A DNA stretch of 64,000 bases, from positions 3,410,001 to 3,474,000 of the forward strand of contig NZ_CP108938.1 of assembly GCF_036347135.1 (NCBI RefSeq), given 5' to 3'. Made by a program: the position numbers and the translations under genes. This stretch comes from Streptomyces sp. NBC_00775 (lineage in GTDB: Bacteria > Actinomycetota > Actinomycetes > Streptomycetales > Streptomycetaceae). Below the pieces are notes generated by a model, which ran no database searches, had not been told where the DNA came from, and saw nothing but the letters and a program-made list of their open reading frames with translations. How positions within the stretch are numbered: position 1 is the first letter of the stretch; each line of letters begins with the position of its first letter. Positions 45,197-54,420 of the stretch are shown piece by piece.

Positions 45197-46684
45197 ATGA
45201 CCAAGTACATCCGCCGGGCCGCCGGCCTGTGTGCCGTGCTGCTGGTGGCCCTCCTGGTCAACGCCACCCGCGTCCAGGTCTTCCAGGCCCCGTCGTACGA
45301 CGACAATCCCGCCAACCGCCGTCAGACGATCGCCCGTTACGGCCAGCCGCGCGGCGACATCGTCGTCGGCGGCGAGACGGTCACCGGCTCCGAGGACACG
45401 GGCGAGCAGCTCCGTTTCGAACGGACGTACAAGGACGGCCCGTTGTACGCGCCCGTCACGGGCTTCGCCTCGCAGCTGTACGGCACGACGTTCCTGGAGA
45501 ACGCCGAGGACGACATCCTCTCCGGCGCCGACCCGATGCTCGCCCCGCTCCCCCTGTGGAACGACATCACGCACGCCGAGAACCCCGGCGGCAAGGTCGT
45601 CACCACGATCGACCCGGACGCGCAGGAGGCGGCGTTCGAGGGACTCGGCTCGCGCCGGGGCGCGGTCGCCGCGATTCAGCCGGCCACGGGCAAGATCCTC
45701 GCCCTGGTCTCGACACCGTCGTACGACCCCGCGGAGCTGTCCGGGACGGGTTCGGCGGTGACGCGGGCATGGGCGCGGCTGAACGGGGAGGCCGACAAGC
45801 CGATGCTCAACCGGGCGATCCGGCAGACGTATCCGCCGGGGTCGACGTTCAAGGTGGTGACGGCCGCGGCGGCGCTGGAGGCGGGGGTGGTGACGGATGT
45901 CGACGAGCCGACCAGGTCCCCGAACCCGTACCGGCTGCCCGGCACCACCACACGGCTGACGAACGAGGTCGAGGGCTGCGAGGACGCCTCGCTGCGGTAC
46001 GCCTTCGAGTGGTCCTGCAACACGGTCTTCGCGAAGCTCGGCGTGGACGTGGGCCTCGGCAACATGACGAACACGGCGGCGAACTTCGGCTTCAACGACC
46101 GGAAGCTGAGGATTCCGTTCGCGGTCGCGCCCAGCAACTTCGACACCCGGCTCGACAGGGCGCAGCTGGCGCTCTCCTCCATCGGGCAGTTCAACACCCG
46201 GGCCACGCCCTTGCAGATGGCGATGATCTCGGCGGCCGTGGCGGGCGGCGGTTCGGTGAAGTCGCCGTACCTGGTGGAGCGGACGACCACGAGAGGCGAC
46301 AGCACCGTGGCCTCGCACGGTCCGAGCACGCTCCACCAGGCGATGAACCCGTCGACGGCGCTGCGCATGCGTGAGCTGATGACCGACGTCGTAACGGAGG
46401 GCACCGGCAGCATCGCCGCCATCCCGGGCGCCACCGTCGGCGGCAAGACCGGCACCGCCCAGCACGGTGTCGACAACTCCGGTATGCCGTACGCCTGGTT
46501 CATCTCCTGGGCCCAGGCCGACGACGCGATGGAGCCCGCGGTCGCGGTCGCCGTCGTCGTCGAGGACGCGGCGGCGCGCCGCGGGGACATCAGCGGGGGC
46601 GGGGACGCGGCACCGATCGCGAAGGCGGTGATGGAGGTGGTGCTGAACGCGTCATCCGACACCTCCTACAACAGTGGCGGTTGA
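45197..46684 (+). CDS. Class B penicillin-binding protein
   Basis: 495-residue transpeptidase cross-linking peptidoglycan made by its SEDS partner. There is one N-terminal membrane anchor (AAGLCAVLLVALLVNATRVQ), a pedestal domain, and a transpeptidase domain. Its motifs are SxxK (Ser216, PPGSTFK), SxN (SCN, 273-275) and KTG (417-419, GGKTGTAQ). Size and motifs fit the PbpA subgroup of actinobacteria. The last 33 bases overlap in antisense with the 3' end of the convergent kinase gene. Confidence 0.94.
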   Translation: MTKYIRRAAGLCAVLLVALLVNATRVQVFQAPSYDDNPANRRQTIARYGQPRGDIVVGGETVTGSEDTGEQLRFERTYKDGPLYAPVTGFASQLYGTTFLENAEDDILSGADPMLAPLPLWNDITHAENPGGKVVTTIDPDAQEAAFEGLGSRRGAVAAIQPATGKILALVSTPSYDPAELSGTGSAVTRAWARLNGEADKPMLNRAIRQTYPPGSTFKVVTAAAALEAGVVTDVDEPTRSPNPYRLPGTTTRLTNEVEGCEDASLRYAFEWSCNTVFAKLGVDVGLGNMTNTAANFGFNDRKLRIPFAVAPSNFDTRLDRAQLALSSIGQFNTRATPLQMAMISAAVAGGGSVKSPYLVERTTTRGDSTVASHGPSTLHQAMNPSTALRMRELMTDVVTEGTGSIAAIPGATVGGKTGTAQHGVDNSGMPYAWFISWAQADDAMEPAVAVAVVVEDAAARRGDISGGGDAAPIAKAVMEVVLNASSDTSYNSGG

Positions 46685-48703
46685 CGACTGCTCGACGAGC
46701 GCGGCCGGCAGGGCGATGTACGCGGTGACGCCCGCACCCCGGGTGGGGCGCAGCTCGACCTGGGCGCCGAGGCGGGCGGCGAGCGCGCCCACGACGTGGT
46801 GGCCGAGAGTGGGCATCCCCTGTGTCCGCGCGGAGCCGGGAACCCGGCGGAGAGTGGGGGCGGCGAGGAAGGAGCCGCCGTTGCCGGACAGCAGGGCGTT
46901 GACCTGCGTCATCCGTTCCTCGGTCATCCCGATCCCCTGGTCGACGACCGCGAGACAGTACTCGGCGCCGTCCCGCCAGCCGTAGATCTGGACGGGCTGA
47001 CCGGGCGGGCTGAACATCAGTGCGTTCTCCACCAACTCGGCGAGCATATGGGAGAGTTCGGCGACGGCGTGGCCGCGGATGCCGCACTGTTCGATGTCCA
47101 CGGCGGCCACCCGCCGGTACTGCTCGACCTCCGAGACCGCCGACCGCACCACATCGGCGACGGCGACCGTGCCGGGCCAGGAGCGGGCGGGTGACTCCTC
47201 ACCGGCGAGGACCAGGAGGGACTCGGCGTTACGGCGCATCCGGGTGGCCAGATGGTCGAGCTCGAAGAGTTCGGCGAGGGCGTCCGGGTCGAGTTCCTGG
47301 CTCTCCAGGGTGGTGATCAGGCCGAGCTGGCGGCGGAGGAGCGCCTGGTTGCGGCGGCCCAGGCCGGCCAGGGACTCGGTGCTGTTGCGGCGCAGGACGG
47401 CCTGTTCGGCGGCGAGGCCTACGGCGGTGCGCTCGACGTTGCGCAGGGCGGCGGCGAGCCGGGTGATCTCCCGCGCGCCGTGGTCCGCCGCCCGGGGTCT
47501 CGCCGGTCCGGCCGGTCCGGTGGCGATCGGGATGTTCGGGATGTCCGAGGCGTCCAGGGTGGCCGGGCCGTTCTCCTGGATGCGTTTGACCGCGACGGGC
47601 AGCCTGGTTCCCGCGACGGCGTCCGCCTCGTCGGCGAGGGCGCCCAGGGGGCGGGTGATGGAGCGGGCGGAGATGACCGCGAGCGCCGCGGCCACGGCGA
47701 CGATCAGCGCACCGAGCCCGAGGAAGCCGACGAGCTGCCGGGTGGCCGCGTCACCGGTCTCGGCGGCACGGGCGCGCACATCGGCACCGACCCGCTTCTG
47801 CACGCCGTGCAGATCGTCGACGAGGGTCGTCATGTCGGCCCACCAGCGGGACGGCGGGACGACGAGGGCCGAGCCGTCGGCACCGCCCTCGGCCTGCCGT
47901 TCGTAGGAGGTGACACGACGTGCCGCGGTCGACTTGAAGGCGGTGTCGAGGGCGGACTCCTGGGTGTGCGTGGCGAGTTGGCGGAACTGGCCGAGCCCGG
48001 CGACCCGGGTGGCGCGGATCTCGGTGAAGTCGAGGTACTCGCCGGAACGGAACCGCTTGGCCGCGAACACGCCGTTGAGGGAGCCGCGTTCGAGGGCGAC
48101 GGCCTCGGTGGCGCGGGCCAGGGCCTGCAAGGCCTGGACGCCGTCGCCGATACGGCGGTCTCCCTGCGGCGCCCCGGCGGACTCGGCGTCGATGAGAGCG
48201 GTGACGGCCTTGGTGTAGGAGGTCAGGGTGGCGGTGCGGTCGGCGGCGCCGGAGTCGACGTCGGCACGGAGGGTGGCAAGGTCCGCGAGCGGCAGCTGGG
48301 CGTCGCGGAGGGCGGAGGCGGAGGCTCCCGGCAGATCACCGCTCTCCTCGGAGAGCGCCGCTCGCAGTGCGGAGCGGGCGTCGTCGGTACGTCCCCGCTG
48401 CCGCCGCACATCGTCCCGGTAGCCCTCGGCCCCGCCCAATAACCCATTGGTCAGGCCGCGTTCGCGCTGGAGCTCACGTACGAGATCCTGCACCCGCAGC
48501 AGGACGCCCACGTGCGCCTCGGTCGCGCGCGCGGCGGACCAGTCGGCGGCGCGGTCGGCGACGCCGAGTCCCGTCAGGGCGAGAAGCAGGCAGGTCGGGA
48601 CGGCCAGCACGATGGCCATACGTCCGCGGATGGAGTGCCAGCCGGGAAGGGCCGGAAGGCGAAGGGTGGGAAGCCGAAGGGTGGTCTTTACGTTCCCCGT
48701 CAT
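46652..48703 (-). CDS. Nitrate/nitrite-sensor-type histidine kinase-like protein
   Basis: 683 residues. A membrane helix near 30-50 is followed by a NIT-type sensor (VRELQRERGLTNGLLGGAEG and ALARATEAVALERGSLNGVF are the paired arginine/glutamate-rich motifs). A second helix lies near 320, then HAMP, then ADxxxLFELDHLATRMRRNA in place of a classical H-box. The ATPase domain has LAELVENALMFSPPGQPVQI and VVDQGIGMTEERM. This resembles the CvnA kinases of conservons, but no cvnBCD genes adjoin it. It overlaps the PBP gene at its 3' end. Confidence 0.9.
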   Translation of the reverse strand: MTGNVKTTLRLPTLRLPALPGWHSIRGRMAIVLAVPTCLLLALTGLGVADRAADWSAARATEAHVGVLLRVQDLVRELQRERGLTNGLLGGAEGYRDDVRRQRGRTDDARSALRAALSEESGDLPGASASALRDAQLPLADLATLRADVDSGAADRTATLTSYTKAVTALIDAESAGAPQGDRRIGDGVQALQALARATEAVALERGSLNGVFAAKRFRSGEYLDFTEIRATRVAGLGQFRQLATHTQESALDTAFKSTAARRVTSYERQAEGGADGSALVVPPSRWWADMTTLVDDLHGVQKRVGADVRARAAETGDAATRQLVGFLGLGALIVAVAAALAVISARSITRPLGALADEADAVAGTRLPVAVKRIQENGPATLDASDIPNIPIATGPAGPARPRAADHGAREITRLAAALRNVERTAVGLAAEQAVLRRNSTESLAGLGRRNQALLRRQLGLITTLESQELDPDALAELFELDHLATRMRRNAESLLVLAGEESPARSWPGTVAVADVVRSAVSEVEQYRRVAAVDIEQCGIRGHAVAELSHMLAELVENALMFSPPGQPVQIYGWRDGAEYCLAVVDQGIGMTEERMTQVNALLSGNGGSFLAAPTLRRVPGSARTQGMPTLGHHVVGALAARLGAQVELRPTRGAGVTAYIALPAALVEQSSTATVVGGVG

Positions 48704-48869
48704 GCTCCGTGACGCTACGGGCGGGTCGGTCAGGGAGCGGTTTCCCCTCCGTAAGACAACGGTTCACAGGTACTCACCCGGGCGGCTGGTGTGCTGTGAG
48801 AGTCGGACAATGCTCACGTGGTGAGACGGGGCTGGGGTCGGCACACGGTCCCGACCTATCGTTCGGTCC

Positions 48870-49328
48870 ATGACGCCTCCCACCGCGTACGAGCTCGCCC
48901 AAGCCAACATCGGCCGCCTCAAAGCCCCCCTGGACTCACCGCAGTTGAAGGACTTCGTCGAGGCCCTCGACCCCGTGAACGCCGTCGCGGACGCCGCCGA
49001 GGGATTCGTCTGGCGCCTCCAGAGCGACTCCGGCAACGCGACGGACGTGCCCGTCCTCGGCGACGACTGGCTGATCATCAACATGTCCACCTGGCGGGAC
49101 ACGAACGCGCTGACGGCGTTCATGTACCAGGGACAGCACCGCGAACTGCTGGCCCGGCGGCGCGAGTGGTTCGAACGCCTGGAGGAGGCGATGACCGTGC
49201 TGTGGTGGGTCCCGTCCGGCCACCGCCCCACGGTGGCGGAGGCCGAGTCCCGCCTTCTGCATTTGCGCGAACACGGGCCTACGGAGCACGCGTTCACCTT
49301 GCGGACGTCGTTCCCGGCGGGGGCGTAG
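48870..49328 (+). CDS. DUF3291-like protein
   Basis: 152-residue soluble protein with the DUF3291 pattern: YELAQANIGRLKAPLDSPQL, VNAVADAAEGFVWRLQSDSG, MSTWRDTNALTAFMYQGQHR and RRREWFERLEEAMTVLWWVP. The fold is of the dimeric alpha-beta barrel kind, similar to EthD/antibiotic biosynthesis monooxygenase folds, but no activity is established. Upstream 166 bases separate it from the divergent kinase gene. Confidence 0.85.
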   Translation: MTPPTAYELAQANIGRLKAPLDSPQLKDFVEALDPVNAVADAAEGFVWRLQSDSGNATDVPVLGDDWLIINMSTWRDTNALTAFMYQGQHRELLARRREWFERLEEAMTVLWWVPSGHRPTVAEAESRLLHLREHGPTEHAFTLRTSFPAGA

Positions 49329-49333
49329 GGGAT

Positions 49334-49631
49334 TCTTCGCCCCCGCCGCCCCTACCCGTCCCATCCCGTTCCTGGGGCTCCGCCCCAGACCCCGTTCAGT
49401 TGTGTTTTGGCTGCGGGTGGGTGGGGGCTGGTCGCGCAGTTCCCCGCGCCCCTGACGGCTCGGGGCTGCGCCCCTTCGCCCCCGGCCCGCCCCGGGAGCT
49501 TTTAGGGGCGCGGGGAACTGCGCGACCAGCCCCCACCGTCCCGCAGACGACTCTCTCCAGGGTTGAGGGGGGTCTGGGGCGGAGCCCCAGGAACGGGATG
49601 GGACGGGTAGGGGCGGCGGGGGCGAAAACCC
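49334..49631. repeat. Intergenic repeat element, copy 3 (complete, inverted ends)
   Basis: CGCCCCCGCCGCCCCTACCC at 49338-49357 and its reverse complement at 49605-49624 bound the element. Inside are GGGGCTCCGCCCC, GTTCCCCGCGCCCC and the inverse GGGGCGCGGGGAACTGCGC (about 49505). It fills the entire gap between two convergent genes, and the right-hand stop codon touches its end. No other content. Confidence 0.85.
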
Positions 49632-50737
49632 TAGGCCTCCGCACCCCCGTCGATCATTTCGTTCACCTCCGCCACCCGTTCCTCCTCCTCCACCGCAAAG
49701 CGCTCCGCGTCCAACCGCTCCGCGATCTCCTCGTCCTGCGCCATCAACAGGTCGAGGTTGGAGTTGCCCATGTCGAAGACACCCATGTCGACGTAGGCCT
49801 GCTGGAGGCGCTTGCCCCAGAGGCCGATGTCCTTGACGCAGGGGACGATGCGACTGAAGAGCAACTGACGGAAGAGGTGCAGGAATTCGGACTGTTCGCT
49901 GTACTCCTCGGCCTCGGCCTTCGGGATGCCGAAGTTCTCCAGGACTTCGATCCCGCGGAGCCGGTCCCGCATCAAGTAGCAGCCCTCGATGACGAATTCC
50001 TCGCGTTCGCGCAGTTCGGTGTCGGAGAGTTGCCGGTAGTAGTCGCGCAGGGCCATGCGGCCGAAGGCGACATGCCTCGCCTCGTCCTGCATCACGTACG
50101 CCAGGATCTGTTTCGGGAGCGGCTTGTCGGTGGTGTCCCTGATCATGCCGAAGGCCGCCAGGGCCAGGCCCTCGATCAGGACCTGCATGCCCAGGTACGG
50201 CATGTCCCAGCGGGAGTCGCGGAGGGTGTCGCCGAGGAGGGACTGCAGGTTGTCGTTGATCGGGTAGAGCATTCCGATCTTCTCGTGCAGGAAGCGGGAG
50301 TAGACCTCGGCGTGGCGGGCCTCGTCCATGGTCTGGGTGGCCGAGTAGAACTTGGCATCAAGGTCGGGGACCGATTCGACGATGCGGGCCGCGCAGACCA
50401 TGGCCCCTTGTTCGCCGTGCAGGAACTGGCTGAACTGCCAGGACGCGTAGTGCTTGCGCAGTTCGCCCTTGTCCCGGTCGGTCATCTTCGCCCAGTGCCG
50501 GGTCCCGTAGAGGGTCATCGCCTCGTCGGGGGTGCCGAGCGGATCGTACGGGTCCACTTCCAGGTCCCAGTCGATCCGCTTCTGGCCGTCCCACTGCTTG
50601 TCCTTGCCCTTCTGGTACAGGGCGAGCAGCCGGTCACGACCGTCGTCGTACTCCCAGCTGAAGCGCGCCGCCCCGGAGGCCGGTACTTGCCAGAGGGGGT
50701 CTCCCGAGTCCTTGGCGTACAGCTCATGCGTCGGCAT
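49631..50737 (-). CDS. Ferritin-like diiron protein
   Basis: 368 residues starting MPTHELYAKDSGDPLWQVPA at ATG 50735-50737. A four-helix ferritin-like core carries paired E-x-x-H motifs, QTMDEARHAEVYSRFLH and MQDEARHVAFGRMALRDYYR, with earlier helix glutamates in FLHGEQGAM and VLIEGLALAAF. These are ligands for a carboxylate-bridged diiron site. The family is common in Streptomyces and mycolata; the substrate is not known to me. It is divergent from an AurF-type diiron oxygenase. Confidence 0.88.
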   Translation of the reverse strand: MPTHELYAKDSGDPLWQVPASGAARFSWEYDDGRDRLLALYQKGKDKQWDGQKRIDWDLEVDPYDPLGTPDEAMTLYGTRHWAKMTDRDKGELRKHYASWQFSQFLHGEQGAMVCAARIVESVPDLDAKFYSATQTMDEARHAEVYSRFLHEKIGMLYPINDNLQSLLGDTLRDSRWDMPYLGMQVLIEGLALAAFGMIRDTTDKPLPKQILAYVMQDEARHVAFGRMALRDYYRQLSDTELREREEFVIEGCYLMRDRLRGIEVLENFGIPKAEAEEYSEQSEFLHLFRQLLFSRIVPCVKDIGLWGKRLQQAYVDMGVFDMGNSNLDLLMAQDEEIAERLDAERFAVEEEERVAEVNEMIDGGAEA

Positions 50738-50791
50738 ACATCGCAGGCTCACACGGGGTAGACGCGTCGTCAACAAGTCGCGCGCAAGGGA

Positions 50792-50820
50792 TTGACGGTC
50801 TTGCTGACAAGCAGTCTCAT
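50792..50820 (+). promoter_or_regulatory. Candidate promoter of the AurF-type gene
   Basis: TTGACG (50792-50797) is followed after 17 bases by TCTCAT (50815-50820). The spacer holds the small palindrome CTTG-CTGA-CAAG, and GTCTT/AAGAC arms enclose the downstream part, a possible operator for the nearby TetR protein. It lies in the 138-base divergent gap. Confidence 0.45.
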
Positions 50821-50875
50821 AAGACGTGACCGCCGGTAACCCTTGCAGATCCCGTACGACGAGGTGGGAACAGTC

Positions 50876-51811
50876 ATGACGACGGTGACGGAAGACGGAC
50901 TCGAAGGTCTCCGCGACGCACTCGGTCTGCTCAAGGACCGTGAGCAGGTGGCCGAACGGCTGCTCGACTCTTCCGCCAAGCACTCCTTCGATCCGGACAA
51001 GGAGCTGGACTGGGACGCGCCCTTCGAGGAGGGCAAGTGGTTCTGGCCGCCGGAGCTGGTGTCGCTGTACGGCACCCCGATGTGGCGGCGCATGAGCGAG
51101 GAGCAGCGGATCGCGCTGTCGCAGCACGAGGCCGCCGCGCTCGCGTCCCTGGGCATCTGGTTCGAGCTCATCCTGATGCAGCTGCTGGTGCGGCACATCT
51201 ACGACAAGCCGGCCACGAGCGCGCACGTCCGGTACGCGCTGACCGAGATCGAGGACGAGTGCCGGCACTCCAAGATGTTCGCCCGGCTGATCTCGCGGGG
51301 CGGGACGCCGTACTACCCGGTGAGCCGGGCACACCTGAACCTCGGGCGGCTCTTCAAGACCATCTCGACCACGCCCGGGTCCTTCACGGCGACGCTGCTC
51401 GGTGAGGAGGTTCTGGACTGGATGCAGCGGCTGACGTTTCCGGACGAGCGGGTGCAGACCCTGATACGGGGGGTCACGCGCATTCATGTCGTGGAGGAGG
51501 CTCGGCATGTGCGGTACGCGCGGGAGGAGCTGCGGCGGCAGATGCTGACGGCGCCGAGGTGGTCGCAGGAGTTCACCCGGGTCACGTCGGGCGAGTTCGC
51601 GCGGATCTTCTCGGTCGCCTTCATCAATCCCGAGGTCTACACGAATGTCGGGCTCGACCGGCGGGAGGCGATGGCGCAGGTGAAGGCGAGTGGGCATCGG
51701 CGGGATGTGATGCAGACCGGGGCGAAGCGGTTGACGGATTTCCTGGATGACATCGGGGTGTTGCGGGGGGCGGGGCGGCGGCTGTGGAAGTCGTCGGGGT
51801 TGCTGGCCTGA
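50876..51811 (+). CDS. AurF-type diiron oxygenase
   Basis: 311 residues starting MTTVTEDGLEGLRDALGLLK at ATG 50876 with GGTGGGA upstream. It resembles AurF, the diiron N-oxygenase that oxidises p-aminobenzoate to p-nitrobenzoate. Metal-ligand motifs are LSQHEAAALASLGIWFE, EIEDECRHSKMFARLI, VLDWMQR-region glutamates and HVVEEARHVRYAREEL. Aryl-amine N-oxidation or fatty-chain oxidation are possible. Two diiron proteins in divergent arrangement suggest joint control. Confidence 0.88.
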   Translation: MTTVTEDGLEGLRDALGLLKDREQVAERLLDSSAKHSFDPDKELDWDAPFEEGKWFWPPELVSLYGTPMWRRMSEEQRIALSQHEAAALASLGIWFELILMQLLVRHIYDKPATSAHVRYALTEIEDECRHSKMFARLISRGGTPYYPVSRAHLNLGRLFKTISTTPGSFTATLLGEEVLDWMQRLTFPDERVQTLIRGVTRIHVVEEARHVRYAREELRRQMLTAPRWSQEFTRVTSGEFARIFSVAFINPEVYTNVGLDRREAMAQVKASGHRRDVMQTGAKRLTDFLDDIGVLRGAGRRLWKSSGLLA

Positions 51812-51814
51812 GGG

Positions 51815-52113
51815 GTTTTCGCCCCCGCCGCCCCTACCCGTCCCATCCGTTCCTGGGGGCTGCGCCCCCAGACCCCCGCTAAAAGATTGCGCAGTTCCCC
51901 GCGCCCCTTTTAGGGGCGCGGGGAACTGCGCGACAAGCCCCCACCGGCCCGCAGACGAACGAACCCGGGCGGGCGGGGGATCGCGGGGCGAAGCCCCGCG
52001 CCTTCAGGGGCGCGGGGAACTGCGCAATCTTTTGCACCAGCCCCACCCACCCGCAGACGACGGACAAACCCCGGGGTCGAAGAGGCGGAGCCCGGGGCGG
52101 CGGGGGCGAATAC
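51815..52113. repeat. Intergenic repeat element, copy 4 (degenerate right end)
   Basis: The left end CGCCCCCGCCGCCCCTACCC lies at 51820-51839, nine bases after the AurF-type stop codon. There are two GGGGCGCGGGGAACTGCGC blocks (about 51911 and 52008) with inverse copies and a GCGGGGCGAAGCCCCGC hairpin. The right end keeps only GGCGGCGGGGGCGAA (52096-52110). This copy lies between tandem, not convergent, genes and leaves about 20 bases before the TetR start. Confidence 0.85.
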
Positions 52114-52130
52114 CCGGTTACGCTGCCGAT

Positions 52131-52856
52131 ATGACCTCCGAGGCTGCTCCCCGCGCGTACCGACGGCTGAGCGTCGAGGAACGGCGCAGTCAGCTGCTGG
52201 AGGCGGCGCTGTCGCTCTTCGCGCAGCGGGTGCCCGAGGAGGTGTCGCTGGACGACGTGGCGGAGGCGGCGGGGGTGTCGCGGCCCCTGGTGTACCGGTA
52301 CTTCCCGGGCGGGAAGCAGCAGCTGTACGAGGCCGCGCTGCGGTCCGCGGCCGAGGAGCTGGAGCACTGCTTCGCGGAGCCCCCGGAGGGACCGCTCACC
52401 GAGCGGCTGTCCCGGGCTCTCGACCGGTATCTCGCGTTCGTGGATCAGCACGACGCCGGGTTCAGCGCGTTGCTGCAGGGCGGAAGTGTCATCGAGACGT
52501 CCCGGACCACCGCCATAGTGGACGGCGTACGGCGGGCCGCCGCCGAGCACATTCTCGATCATCTGGCGGTCGAGGATCCCGGGCCCCGGCTGCGGATGAC
52601 GGTGCGGATGTGGATCACCGCCGTGGAGGCCGCCTCGCTGATCTGGCTCGACGAGGACAAGGAACCGCCGCTGGACGAGCTGCGGGACTGGCTCGTCGAG
52701 CAGTTCGTGGCGGCCCTCGCGGCGAGCGCGGGGCGGGATCCGCAGGCCGCGGCGGTGGTGAAGGCCGCGCTCGCGCTGGAGACGGCGGACGGGGCCGTGG
52801 CGGCGCTGGCCCGCCGGGTGCTGCCGGTGATCGGGGACGCGGCGCGCCTGCTGTGA
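52131..52856 (+). CDS. TetR-family transcriptional regulator
   Basis: 241 residues starting MTSEAAPRAYRRLSVEERRS at ATG 52131. The N-terminal helix-turn-helix is clear: RRSQLLEAALSLFAQRVPEE, then SLDDVAEAAGVSRPLVYRYF with PGGKQQLYEAAL. The C-terminal ligand domain is all-helical. Its likely targets are its own gene and perhaps the divergent diiron pair just upstream; this is inference from proximity. Confidence 0.92.
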   Translation: MTSEAAPRAYRRLSVEERRSQLLEAALSLFAQRVPEEVSLDDVAEAAGVSRPLVYRYFPGGKQQLYEAALRSAAEELEHCFAEPPEGPLTERLSRALDRYLAFVDQHDAGFSALLQGGSVIETSRTTAIVDGVRRAAAEHILDHLAVEDPGPRLRMTVRMWITAVEAASLIWLDEDKEPPLDELRDWLVEQFVAALAASAGRDPQAAAVVKAALALETADGAVAALARRVLPVIGDAARLL

Positions 52857-52890
52857 CGGCTGCGACCGTGGGGTTTGTGACACTGGTGCG

Positions 52891-53196
52891 GTGAAGAGCC
52901 AAGACACTCCCTTTGTCGGCGGCCCGCTGGACGGGCGCGTACTGCCGGTCCTGCTCGGGATCACCGGCCATCCGCCCAAGACGTACCGGATCCCGGTGCC
53001 GGACGCGGACGGCGGTCCGCCGACCGTGCTCGTCTACCGGCGTGTGCAGTCCAGCCGGAGCAAGCGCCTCGGGCTGCACCAGGGCTGGAAGTACGAGTAC
53101 GACCCCGAGGGCAAGCAGGGGCGCGGGCCGGCCTGGCCCTGGTCGAAGCCCGAGGGCAAGGGTGACGCCACGCCGGAGCCCCACGCCGACGAGTGA
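52891..53196 (+). CDS. Small conserved-type protein of unknown function
   Basis: 101 residues starting at GTG 52891 (MKSQDTPFVGGPLDGRVLPV). The opening GGPLDGRVLPVLLG is a pattern I know from short actinobacterial proteins without known role. A basic middle (SSRSKRLGLHQGWKYEYDPE) and charged tail follow. No signal peptide or membrane helix. It is followed by an NlpC/P60 gene 102 bases later. Confidence 0.7.
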   Translation: MKSQDTPFVGGPLDGRVLPVLLGITGHPPKTYRIPVPDADGGPPTVLVYRRVQSSRSKRLGLHQGWKYEYDPEGKQGRGPAWPWSKPEGKGDATPEPHADE

Positions 53197-53298
53197 CCTT
53201 CTTGGGCCGAAGCGGTCAGCCGGCGCGCGCTCGGGATGCGGCCGCCCGATCCTGCCGGTGCGAGGTGGACCCGCCACCCCGGCACCGGAGGTGATGAC

Positions 53299-54420
53299 GT
53301 GTCAGGAAGGCTTCTGCGTCTGGTCTGTACGGCGGCGGTGGCGGCCGGGGCGTTGCTCGCGCCGTCGCCCGCGGTGGCCGTCCCGGATCCCGCTCCCGAG
53401 GCCGGCGCGGCCGTCGGTAAGCCCGGACAGCGCTCCGTCGCCTCGCTGCTGACGGACCTTCAGCGGCTGTACCGGGACGCCGAGCGCGCCACCGAGAAGT
53501 ACAACGCGACCGCGGAGAAGCTGAAGAAGCAGCGCGCCGAGGTCACCCGGCTCGACACCGGCCTCGCCAAGGCCCGTCTCTCCCTGCACGACAGCCGTGG
53601 CGCCGCGGGGCGGCTCGCCCGGCAGCAGTACCAGAGCAGCGGCGAGATCTCCTCGTACGTACGGCTGCTGCTCGCCCGCGATCCGCAGCACGCCCTCGAC
53701 GAGGGGCATCTGATCGGGCAGCTGTCGCTGGAGCGGGCCGAGACCGTGCAGCGGGTGGCCGGCGGCGAGAAGAGGACCGACGCGCTCGCGCGCGCGGCCC
53801 GCAAGGCGCTCGACGATCAACTCACCCTCGCCGAACAGCAGAAGAAGGAGCGCGACGACGTACGAAAGCGGCTCGACGACGTCGAGCGGCTGCTCGCCTC
53901 GCTGACCGTCGACCAGCTGGCCGAGCTGGACAGGTTCGAGAAGTCGGGGGCGGCCGAGGCGCAGAAGAAGTTCATGGCCTCCGGCGCCCTGAGCAGCGAG
54001 CGGCCGCCCTCCCGGGAGGGCGAGGAAGCCCTCCGGTACGCCGTGGGCCAGATCGGGAAGCCGTACGCCTGGGGTGCGCAGGGCCCGAAGTCGTACGACT
54101 GCTCGGGCCTGACCTCACAGGCCTGGCAGCGCGCCGGGCACCCCGTCCCCCGCACCAGCCAGGAACAGTGGGCCGAGCTCCCGAGAATCCCCCTGAGCGA
54201 ACTGCGCCCCGGGGATCTGGTGGTCTATTTCCCCGAGGCCACCCACGTCGCCCTGTACGCGGGCGACGGGATGGTGGTGCAGGCCCCGAGACCGGGCACG
54301 AAGATCAAGGTCTCTCCGATCGCCGCGAATCCGCTGCTGGGTGCGGTGCGTCCGGATCCCGGCGAGGAGCCCCTGCGGCACTACACACCGCCGAGGCTCC
54401 CCCAGCAAGGCGCCCCGTAA
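53299..54420 (+). CDS. Secreted NlpC/P60 peptidoglycan endopeptidase
   Basis: 373 residues starting at GTG 53299-53301, with a near-perfect Shine-Dalgarno GGAGGTGA. A signal peptide (LLRLVCTAAVAAGALLAPSP, cut near AVA) is followed by a long coiled coil (about 45-235, rich in E, K, R, L). The C-terminal NlpC/P60 domain has catalytic Cys in SYDCSGLTSQAW and His in ATHVALYAGDGMV. The layout matches RipA/SwlA-like hydrolases that cut stem peptides during growth or spore formation. The stop codon lies at the edge of a short intergenic repeat. Confidence 0.94.
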   Translation: MSGRLLRLVCTAAVAAGALLAPSPAVAVPDPAPEAGAAVGKPGQRSVASLLTDLQRLYRDAERATEKYNATAEKLKKQRAEVTRLDTGLAKARLSLHDSRGAAGRLARQQYQSSGEISSYVRLLLARDPQHALDEGHLIGQLSLERAETVQRVAGGEKRTDALARAARKALDDQLTLAEQQKKERDDVRKRLDDVERLLASLTVDQLAELDRFEKSGAAEAQKKFMASGALSSERPPSREGEEALRYAVGQIGKPYAWGAQGPKSYDCSGLTSQAWQRAGHPVPRTSQEQWAELPRIPLSELRPGDLVVYFPEATHVALYAGDGMVVQAPRPGTKIKVSPIAANPLLGAVRPDPGEEPLRHYTPPRLPQQGAP

